Part shown: positions 17,532 to 23,749 of the stretch, piece after piece
How positions within the stretch are numbered: position 1 is the first letter of the stretch
Layout: each line of letters begins with the position of its first letter
From: JAEUIG01 sp046349775
GTDB lineage: Bacteria > Planctomycetota > Planctomycetia > Planctomycetales > Planctomycetaceae
Assembly (NCBI GenBank): GCA_046349775.1
Contig: JAXMBS010000074.1
Span: 1 to 26,686 of the forward strand
Reading direction: 5' to 3'
Length of the DNA stretch: 26,686 nt
Program-made: the position numbers and the translations under genes
Notes under the pieces: generated by a model
Seen by the model: the letters and a program-made list of their open reading frames with translations, nothing else
What the model was told of the DNA's origin: nothing
The model's database searches: none

Positions 17532-17963
17532 TCAATGGTCTCGTGAAGCGCGTCGCCCCCGCTGGCGCCGCCTCGCTTCGTCCTGCCTCAGGTCCTTGAC
17601 GAGCTGTTCCAGGTCGCGCAACTGCGCCGCCGTCGGCGGTCGCGAATCCATGAGCGAAGCGACGAGCGCGACTGCGTCGCCGCCAAACACCCGATCGCAC
17701 AAGCCGCGCAACAGCGAACGCGCCGGACCGCTACGAGACACGGCGGCTTGGTACACAAACGCCTTGCCGCTGGGTCCCTTCTCGCGCGTCACGCAGCCCT
17801 TGTCTTCCAGCCGTTTAAGCAGCGTACAGACCGTCGCATGCGCCATCGGCCTGCGCTGCGACAGCGCTTCACGAATCTCGGACGCTGTCGCCGAGCCGGC
17901 CTGCCAGAGGCAGCTCATCACGTCCAGTTCGGCGTCCGGAAGTGCGTCAGCAGAAATCGACAT
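17532..17963 (-). CDS. BlaI/MecI-family repressor
   Basis: 143 residues from ATG 17963, preceded by AGGA about five bases upstream. The winged helix is typical: LPDAELDVMSCLWQAGSATA, EIREALSQRRPMAHATVCTL and LKRLEDKGCVTREKGPSGKA. The C-terminal half (RSLLRGLCDRVFGGDAVALV) is the dimerisation part that the partner peptidase would cleave near. A basic tail (ARRRQRGRRASRDH) follows. It is the first gene of the BlaI-M56 operon and has a clear self-overlapping operator at 18012-18036. Target genes beyond the operon are not evident in this window. Confidence 0.9.
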   Translation of the reverse strand: MSISADALPDAELDVMSCLWQAGSATASEIREALSQRRPMAHATVCTLLKRLEDKGCVTREKGPSGKAFVYQAAVSRSGPARSLLRGLCDRVFGGDAVALVASLMDSRPPTAAQLRDLEQLVKDLRQDEARRRQRGRRASRDH

Positions 17964-17996
17964 GGAATCCTGGCTCAATGCAATCGAACGACGGCC

Positions 17997-18024
17997 AGAA
18001 TATCTACACACGTCTAAATGTCAA
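17997..18024 (-). promoter_or_regulatory. promoter of blaI-M56 operon
   Basis: Read on the minus strand: TTGACA (18019-18024) as -35, a 16-base spacer, and TATTCT (17997-18002) as -10. The -10 box lies 33 bases upstream of the BlaI start codon. The -35 box lies inside the palindromic operator. Confidence 0.65.
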
Positions 18025-18036
18025 ACGTATTTAGAC
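18012..18036. promoter_or_regulatory. BlaI operator
   Basis: Perfect inverted repeat GTCTAAAT-N9-ATTTAGAC overlapping the -35 box of the blaI promoter. The position explains autorepression: bound BlaI would block RNA polymerase. I saw no second copy in this window. Confidence 0.7.
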
Positions 18037-18242
18037 ACAAAACGATATTCGGTGTTTGAGTTCGCTGATTGTCGCCAAGGCCGAAGAGTTTTCAGACCTA
18101 CCTGCCACGCGGCATTTTGCGCCTATTATGAACGTAAATCGACACGCTTCGGTCACATCACCCAAAGTCTTCTGCGCTAAGTGGATCTCGATTGCACGAG
18201 TGAGTCGCACGATCTTTGACGGGTTGCAAGCGGAATGGCTGC

Positions 18243-18510
18243 TTATGCCCGGAGGCGAGCGCGCCTTGACATCTTCGGCCGTCGGTCGTCTACCGAGACG
18301 AGTTGCAACCCCAGAACCCCCGCGATACTGGCCGCCGTCTCGAACCGCAGGTCCCGTTCCTTCGACAGGAACCGATACAGCGAGTCGGTAGTGATGTGTG
18401 CATCCCTGCAGATCGCGTAGACCGTCAGGCTGCTCTCCTTGACGGCCTGCCGCAGTGCATCGTCGATCCGCTGAACAGACCGCCTGTGTCGCTGGTTTTC
18501 GCTTCGCCAT
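18243..18510 (-). pseudogene. XRE-type HTH regulator, frameshifted
   Basis: ATG 18510 begins MAKRKPATQAV. One frame over, the sequence continues QRIDDALRQAVKESSLTVYA, ICRDAHITTDSLYRFLSKER and DLRFETAASIAGVLGLQLV to the TAA at 18243-18245. The two halves match the short planctomycete Cro/C1-like regulators that start MPKRKP. The span is 268 bases (3n+1), so a single inserted base near 18470-18480 accounts for the break. The helix-turn-helix itself is intact in the second frame. The gap 18037-18242 between this and the BlaI promoter holds no further gene. Confidence 0.65.
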
Positions 18511-18658
18511 CAGTGCTGACTTCTATTGCCGGAATTCATGTCGCGGAGCATACGACAATAGGTGTACGTCCAGAGTCGGACTGTGAATGTAAAATACGGA
18601 GAGGGCGTCAATACACGCCCAAGCCGGCACAAGCGCCACCCCACTTCTTCGCGGCGCG

Positions 18659-18787
18659 CTAACGACCTGCGTGGAACGAGTAGCGCATTCGGCCGCGCGC
18701 AGCGCCGCGGTCCGCGTGGCAGTCGATCTGGAGGCGCTGCCGCAGGGCGTAGGCGTTCTGCTCTTCAGTGAAGTGCTTCTTTCCCAT
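18659..18787 (-). pseudogene. IS3-type OrfA transposase, 5' remnant
   Basis: ATG 18787 with AGGA about five bases upstream reads MGKKHFTEEQNAYALRQ, the conserved start of IS3-family OrfA proteins (helix-turn-helix transposase subunit). After LRQ the homology stops and an unrelated 26-residue tail follows to TAG at 18659-18661. No terminal inverted repeats were found around it, so the element is a fragment. Confidence 0.55.
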
Positions 18788-18843
18788 GCAATCCTGCTCC
18801 TGCTTCGATGCCAGATCTGGAACAATCCAACATCCGCGGCGGA

Positions 18844-18990
18844 TCAGGCAACAGGGTGAAGGTCAATGTTGGCCGGGTTGATGTCGCACGGCAGGCACAG
18901 GTACACCGGATCGACGATCACCACTTCGATGCCATCGGCGTCGAGGAACCGGTGGACGGCTTCCATGTTGAGCGGATCGCCGTCCCGCGC
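18844..18990 (-). pseudogene. RecA-like AAA ATPase fragment
   Basis: The frame reads MEAVHRFLDADGIEVVIVDP, then VYLCLPCDINPANI and a stop at 18844-18846. The pattern 'ieVviiDPlYLcL...aNL' is the Walker B region of the DnaB/RecA-like AAA ATPases common in planctomycete mobile regions. Walker A is not present. It is fused out of frame to the HsdR fragment upstream. Confidence 0.5.
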
Positions 18991-19199
18991 GGGTGTCTTG
19001 TAAGCTTGGCTACGATGACACCGGCGGCCTTGCGATCGACATAGAGGAGATAGTCAGCCGGACCGGACTGCAGCGGAAACTCGCGCACGGCGACGCCCAA
19101 ACCCGCAGCGATGTTCATGGACCGGTAGTCCTGAACGATCCAGCTGCAGGCATCCAGTTGCCTGTCGATCTCCTGCCGTGCCTTCTGCTCCGGCGTCAT
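18985..19199 (-). pseudogene. HsdR (type I restriction subunit) N-terminal fragment
   Basis: ATG 19199 reads MTPEQKARQEIDRQLDACSW, then GVAVREFPLQSGPADYLLYV and DRKAAGVIVAK. This matches the N-terminal nuclease domain of type I restriction R subunits (acid-rich EFPL..GpADYlLfvdrkaVGVvEAK), with V where the catalytic Glu of E-A-K is expected. Homology ends near 18990 and the remaining ~1000 residues of the family are missing. Confidence 0.55.
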
Positions 19200-19247
19200 G
19201 TGGGCCCTGGGGTGAGAATCGGAGCGATTCCAACCGCCTGAAGGATG

Positions 19248-20264
19248 CTACTTCCATGCAATCGCGGCACTGCACGGGCCCGACAGATGCAGGATTTCAA
19301 AGCGGCGAAAACCAGCGTCCCCGCACCATTCGCGGAACTCCGCACCGGTAAAATCGAAGGCATCGCCGAATTCAATCAACATGTTCAGCGACATCAGCAA
19401 CCCGAACAAGTTGTCGCGGCGGTCGTCGTCGATCAGGTTTTCAATCGCGACGAACGCCCCTCCCTGAGGCAAGGCGTCATAGACCGCTCGTATCAGGAGT
19501 CGTTTCTTGTCGAGATTCCAGTCGTGGAGGATCATCCCCATCGTGATCACATCCGCGCGCGGCAGCGGGTCGGCGAAGAAGTCGCCGGACGCGACTTGAA
19601 TTCGGCTCGACAGTCCCTTTGCCGCCACCGACTTTCTGGCGACAGGCGCGACCGCCGGCAAATCGAACGTAATGCATTGCAGGTGTGGGTGCCGTGCGGC
19701 CACGAGTTGTGACAGCAGCCCAGTCGCACCGCCGACGTCGCATAATGTTCGGAACGGTGAGAAATCGAACTTTTCGGCGAAAGCCTCAAAGTTGATGCGC
19801 GAGAGTCCCGTCATCGCACCGAGGAACTGCTCGAGGCGCGGGAGGTCGCTGTAGAGCTCTTCGAACACAGGCTTCCCGCTGTGCTTGACCTCGTTCTGCG
19901 GCTTACCGGTCCTGAGGGCTTCGGGGAGGTCATCCCAGAAGCGATAGAGTCGCGCGTTGAGCATCTTCAAGATGCCGCCGATGTACCGGTCGCTGCGTTC
20001 GTCAAGAAACGTCGCAGAGGACGCGGTATTGCGGTAGCACGCATCCGGGCCGTTGCCGTCGCGTTCCAAAACACGCATGGCGACCAAGGCATCGAAGAAG
20101 TCCCGAATTCCTCGCGGGTGAAGGCCGAGTTCTCGTCCCAGCTGATCTCCGGTGAGCCGCCGATCGCCTAGCTGAGTAAACACATTCAGCTCAATGGCAG
20201 TCAGCAACACTTTCGAGGACCAGAAGCCGAATGACGTCTGCAGGATCTGAGAGTGATCGGGCAC
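19248..20264 (-). CDS. SAM-dependent O-methyltransferase (Methyltransf_2-type)
   Basis: 338 residues from GTG 20264, chosen because AGGTG lies six bases upstream and the length then matches the family. The N-terminal winged-helix dimerisation region is TAIELNVFTQLGDRRLTGDQ through GIRDFFDALVAMRVLER. The SAM-binding motif is DVGGATG (176-182), then FDLP (200-203) and SGDFFADPLP. The likely general base is H247 in MILHDWNLDKK, as in plant-type and antibiotic O-methyltransferases. Substrates of such enzymes are hydroxylated aromatics or polyketides; none can be assigned here. It is intact among decayed neighbours. The stop at 19248 is 48 bases from the HsdR remnant. Confidence 0.85.
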   Translation of the reverse strand: MPDHSQILQTSFGFWSSKVLLTAIELNVFTQLGDRRLTGDQLGRELGLHPRGIRDFFDALVAMRVLERDGNGPDACYRNTASSATFLDERSDRYIGGILKMLNARLYRFWDDLPEALRTGKPQNEVKHSGKPVFEELYSDLPRLEQFLGAMTGLSRINFEAFAEKFDFSPFRTLCDVGGATGLLSQLVAARHPHLQCITFDLPAVAPVARKSVAAKGLSSRIQVASGDFFADPLPRADVITMGMILHDWNLDKKRLLIRAVYDALPQGGAFVAIENLIDDDRRDNLFGLLMSLNMLIEFGDAFDFTGAEFREWCGDAGFRRFEILHLSGPCSAAIAWK

Positions 20265-20440
20265 GGAGCACCTGCGTAGTTTCTGGGTCGAGGGGAAGAT
20301 GTGCGCCACATGGTCGCCGAAGGCGAGGAGCGCGTCCATGCGACGCCCACCGTGCGGACCACAGCGCGAGCGGCCTGCGAACCGCTGAGTACTGCAATCC
20401 AGAGAGCGCGGCATGAGAGGTCTCCGAGCAGGCCTCACAC

Positions 20441-20471
20441 CGCAAATCCTTTGACCCACTAAGGATTTGCG
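20441..20471. repeat. perfect 11-bp inverted repeat
   Basis: CGCAAATCCTT (20441-20451), a 9-base centre TGACCCACT, then AAGGATTTGCG (20461-20471). There is no T run on either side, so it does not look like an intrinsic terminator. The geometry resembles a recombinase or repressor site. The gap 20265-20518 holds this, the terminator at 20482-20514 and no gene. Confidence 0.55.
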
Positions 20472-20481
20472 TCTGCGCAAC

Positions 20482-20514
20482 AAAAAACGCCGGGACCTCT
20501 CGCTCTCGGCGTTT
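20482..20514 (-). terminator. intrinsic terminator
   Basis: On the minus strand AAACGCCG, a 14-base loop, CGGCGTTT, continuing into TTTTTT. It begins five bases after the stop codon of the small ORF ending at 20519. A textbook rho-independent terminator for the minus-strand unit kinase-MoaD-like-small ORF. Confidence 0.8.
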
Positions 20515-20518
20515 CGCG

Positions 20519-20779
20519 TTAACCACTGGGCAGCGCCAATTCCGCTGCCAGAAAAGAGGCTCCCCTTGCCAAACCCTCTTCGTGACGACTCGCACACACC
20601 CCCTCGTTTGTAATCAAGCGCTGGAAAGCACTTACGAATTCCGAGTCTCGAACGGTGGCGCCGAGGCTCTGAACTGCTTTCGTGAATTCCAGCGGCACGT
20701 TAACAGACTGATTTATAGCGGCGCCACTCGCGGACTTTCTGGTTCGACGAGGGTTAGGCCCGGTAATCTTGAAGATCAC
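20519..20779 (-). CDS. small hypothetical protein, coupled to MoaD-like remnant
   Basis: 86 residues from GTG 20779 (VIFKITGPNPRRTRKSASGA, then SVNVPLEFTKAVQSL, RHEEGLARGASFLAAELALP). The GTG overlaps the reconstructed MoaD-like stop as GTGA, and a strong terminator follows the stop codon directly. Both support a real gene end. No domain is recognised and GC at third codon positions is lower than in neighbouring genes. The frame is also open upstream to 21052 because the MoaD-like gene is broken. Confidence 0.4.
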   Translation of the reverse strand: MIFKITGPNPRRTRKSASGAAINQSVNVPLEFTKAVQSLGATVRDSEFVSAFQRLITNEGVCASRHEEGLARGASFLAAELALPSG

Positions 20780-21052
20780 CCAAGGCGATAGGCGGGAATG
20801 ATCGAAATCTGAGTGCCGTCCACTACTGGTGTCGCGGGACCATCCGCCAGACGGGCCTCTTTTCGATCCAACAAACACATTCACGTGTTCCCGGACCGTC
20901 CCCTTGCTCCGTAAAAACGCGATCGCGCATACCCGGATACGCCGCGAACAAGCGCGTTCAGCCGCTTCCCCAGAGTGCTCCCCGCAGTCTGAACGGTTAC
21001 ATGGCTTTGGGCCACCGGTGAGGGACGTGAGAGCACCCGGATCCAAAACCAT
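20776..21052 (-). pseudogene. MoaD/ThiS-like protein, multiply frameshifted
   Basis: Pieces from all three frames reconstruct a beta-grasp sulfur-carrier-like protein in order: VLDPGALTSLTGGPK (compare the usual VWIPxLLRxLTGG), VTVQTAGSTLGKRLNAL, LFAAYPGMRDRVFTEQG, TVREHVNVFVGSK, and KEARLADGPATPVVDG followed by TQISIIPAYRLG. The stop is at 20776-20778. The end is IIPAYRLG rather than the IIPAxxGG that becomes thiocarboxylated, so even the ancestor may not have been a canonical sulfur carrier. One break is an extra base in the TTTT run at 20860-20863. Genes of this type often lie beside Asp-box propeller genes, as here. Confidence 0.6.
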
Positions 21053-21190
21053 CGGCGGCTCCGGATCCGCTGTACTGCACGATGCCCTTGCGTTTCAATC
21101 TTTGTGACCGCTTTTCGAGTTGATCGTTTTTGCGTTCTGCGTGGTCCAGCCTCAGCAGGGCCAGGTAACTTCTAAGCAACGATCGCCGTA

Positions 21191-21757
21191 TTACGCGACG
21201 ATCTGCGGCAGACCAGTCAGCAATTCCTTCCAGGTCGTACCTGCGTCCGAAGAAGCGTACAGCTTGCCGCTGCGGGTGCCGAAGTAAATGCCCACCGGAT
21301 CGAGCGAGTCCGTCGCCATCCCGTCCCGTAATACCGTTTCGTAGGCACCTGCCTGGGGCAGGCCACGTTTCAAAGCCTCCCACGAGCCTCCGGCATTTCG
21401 GGTGCGATAAACCCGCAGACGCCCCTCGGGAGTGCAGCGGAATTCATCGGATTCCATCGGCACGACGTAAATGCTGTCGGGATCGTGCGGATGAGTCGCC
21501 ATCGCAAAGCCGAAATCCGACGGCACGCCGTGGGCAATGTCGATCCAAGTGTCGGCATTGTCATCCGACCGGTACAAACCCCAGTGGTTCTGCAGGAACA
21601 GGCGCTCCGGACGTGCCGGGTGCCGCACGATCTTATGCACGCATTGTCCGAACTCCGGAAACCGCTCCGGCATAAAGGTGACGCGAATACCCCGGTTGCG
21701 GGCCTGCCAGTTGCGGCCGCCGTCATTTGTCCGGCAGCTTAATACCCGCCGCGGAAA
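21191..21757 (-). pseudogene. Asp-box (BNR) propeller, C-terminal half
   Basis: Out-of-frame continuation of the kinase fusion: CRTNDGGRNWQARNRGI, FPEFGQCVHKIVRHPARPER, LYRSDDNADTWIDIAHGVPS, YRTRNAGGSWEALKRGLPQ and LYASSDAGTTWKELLTGLPQ, ending at 21191. The S/T-x-D/N-x-G-x-x-W Asp-boxes recur once per blade, as in sialidase-like and VPS10-type propellers. The join to the upstream half is near 21745, where the kinase frame meets a stop (21723-21725). Confidence 0.7.
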
Positions 21758-23177
21758 TCCCGACATGCAGCTGCTCGGGATCTGTTGGATGCTGCAAAAT
21801 CGTGCGCAAACACAATCCGCCCTGGCCTGGCATCCACCGCGAAGCGATGGGGATGGTCGAAAAGCCCGCGCACCAAAGACCACGTCTCGCTGGCATCCTG
21901 CGACTCGAAGGCCGCGCCGGCTCCACGCAGGGCAGAGCCGGCCTCCATGCGTCCGCCGGCCCCAGAGCGATCTTCCAGATGTTTTTGAGGGAGAGTCCTG
22001 ATTCGGGAGGAAATTCGATCGCGGCTTCCAGCGGATTCGTCCAAGTCTTCCCGAAATCGTCACTGGAGCGCAGGTACGTCCCCCAGAGCGGGCTGCCGGT
22101 CGACGCCCATAGTCGATGACGGCCATTGCGATTGTCGTACGCCAGGGAATAAACCGCCTGCCCATGGAAGTAAGGGCCGGCGACGTCCCAGTGCTTCCGA
22201 TCGGACCTGGATCGCGCCAGAAACGCGCCCTTCGTCGTGCCCAGCAACAGAAGCACGTTCCCGTTTCGAACCTCAAGGTGTTTAATTCCACGCAGCACCA
22301 GAGTGCGCGGTCTGGTCGGCTCTTCCCGCCGCGGTTCGCTCACAATGGCGACCGATTGAAGAGTCTCTAGCGTCGTTCGAACTTCGCTGGCCCGCTGGAA
22401 GCGATCTTTGAGGTCCTTTGCCAGGCAGCGCATGATGACGGCATTGAGTCCTGGCGGCACGTTCGAGGGCAGCGGCCTTGGAAATTCATGCAGAATGGCA
22501 GCGCTGAGCCCATAGGGTGTGCTGCCGTCAAACGGCAATTGTCCCGTGACCGCCTCATAGAGCAGCACCCCCAATGCCCAGATGTCGCTTTGGTAGCTGC
22601 CCGTTTCCCCGGTCAGGACCTCCGGCGCCATGTACGGCAGTGTCCCGACAATCGATCGGTCGCGCTCAAACGACCCCATTGATTGAGTGACGGCATCGAC
22701 GGTCGCCTTGTCCAGGCGTCGAGCCAGCCCAAAATCCAGGACCTTCACGCGCCCGTCGTGCGTCACCACGACATTGGCGCCCTTCAGGTCTCGGTGAACA
22801 ATCTGACGATCATGTGCATGTGCCAGGGCGTCCGCGATTTGGACTCCGTACCGCGTCACGGTTTCGGTTGTCAACCTGGTACCGCGCGCCAGATCGTTCA
22901 AAGGCCGGCCTTCCACCAACTCCATCACCAGGTAAAAGCCGCCGTCGACGCGACCAATCTGATAGACAGTGCAGATGCTTGGATGATTCAGTGCGGAGGC
23001 GGTCTGGGCCTCCCTCAAGAGGTGATCCTTGCCAACTTGTTCCAGCATGCTGGCAGCCAGTACCTTGACGGCCACATCGCGGTTCAATTCCTCGTCGCGG
23101 GCGCGATAGACGACGCCCATTCCTCCCTCGCCGATCTTGGCGGTCACGCGATATTGGCCGAGTTTTTCGCCGATCAT
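21723..23177 (-). CDS. Hanks-type Ser/Thr kinase fused to Asp-box propeller
   Basis: 484 residues from ATG 23177. The kinase domain spans about 9-275 and every key residue is present: the glycine loop GEGGMG (16-21), K38 in VAVKVL, E56, H128-R129-D130, D148-F-G and the APE motif (PYMAPE). From about residue 300 a beta-propeller begins (GNVLLLLGTTKGAFLARSRS, YLRSSDDFGKTWTNPL). Similar propellers normally occur as separate 'sialidase-like' proteins. No membrane helix separates the parts, unlike most planctomycete kinases with sensor domains. Frame breaks near 21945 and 21840 leave short scrambled stretches (the correct frame reads ESQDASETWSLVRGLFDHPH), and the frame stops at 21723. The kinase part could still be active alone. 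It could feed the FHA-LuxR regulator, but nothing here shows that link. Confidence 0.75.
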   Translation of the reverse strand: MIGEKLGQYRVTAKIGEGGMGVVYRARDEELNRDVAVKVLAASMLEQVGKDHLLREAQTASALNHPSICTVYQIGRVDGGFYLVMELVEGRPLNDLARGTRLTTETVTRYGVQIADALAHAHDRQIVHRDLKGANVVVTHDGRVKVLDFGLARRLDKATVDAVTQSMGSFERDRSIVGTLPYMAPEVLTGETGSYQSDIWALGVLLYEAVTGQLPFDGSTPYGLSAAILHEFPRPLPSNVPPGLNAVIMRCLAKDLKDRFQRASEVRTTLETLQSVAIVSEPRREEPTRPRTLVLRGIKHLEVRNGNVLLLLGTTKGAFLARSRSDRKHWDVAGPYFHGQAVYSLAYDNRNGRHRLWASTGSPLWGTYLRSSDDFGKTWTNPLEAAIEFPPESGLSLKNIWKIALGPADAWRPALPCVEPARPSSRRMPARRGLWCAGFSTIPIASRWMPGQGGLCLRTILQHPTDPEQLHVGISAAGIKLPDK

Positions 23178-23316
23178 CGCTGAAAGAGCCTTTCATTGCA
23201 CGACCTCAATGACGGCCGAACGCCGGTCGCCGATGAGCGCCATTCAATCGTTCAGCATTCTACGGCAGGTTGACGGTTCGTGTCGCTCGACTCCCACCGC
23301 TTCGTGCCGTCCGTCG

Positions 23317-23520
23317 ATCCTGCAAGATTATGCCGAGTCGTTCATCCAGTCGATCCAGCAGGAGTGCACCGACCACTTCATCGTCTGCGGCAAGCGGCAC
23401 TTCGACTATCTGGTGAAGGAGTACGTCGATCACTACCACACCGAGCGTCCGCAGCAAGGACTTGGGAATGTGCCGTTGCGTATGCACACCGCGCCCCTCT
23501 GGCGTTCAAAGCCATCATGA
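23317..23520 (+). pseudogene. transposase integrase-core C-terminal remnant
   Basis: The frame reads LQDYAESFIQSIQQECTDHF, VCGKRHFDYLVKEYVDHYHT and ERPQQGLGNVPL, which is the end of an rve-type integrase core. It includes the last acidic region (SIQQEC, the DDE glutamate) and the YHxERPHQGLGN signature. The first two catalytic Asp residues and the N-terminal HTH are absent, and no inverted repeats were found. The stretch 23521-23749 holds nothing else I can support. Confidence 0.65.
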
Positions 23521-23749
23521 CGATTCCGCAACCGACCGCGTTCACCGGGTTGGTGAGGGGCATCGACGGAGAATATCCTTGCTGTCGGCGGAAGTTCGCG
23601 GACGCGTCGTAACTTGGCAGACGTCCCCGGAACATTACCTGTCATGACTCGCTGGCACGCCCCTCGGTTGCTACAAGGAATGCCAGCGCCGATCTGTGGC
23701 GTACGCCCGATCGATTCCGAGTTCAGCAACTGATCGTCCAGACGATTCC

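Noticed and set aside
20265..20597. N-terminal extension of the methyltransferase to 20597
   Set aside because: It would cross the palindrome and the terminator; Arg/Ser-rich content and no ribosome-binding site.
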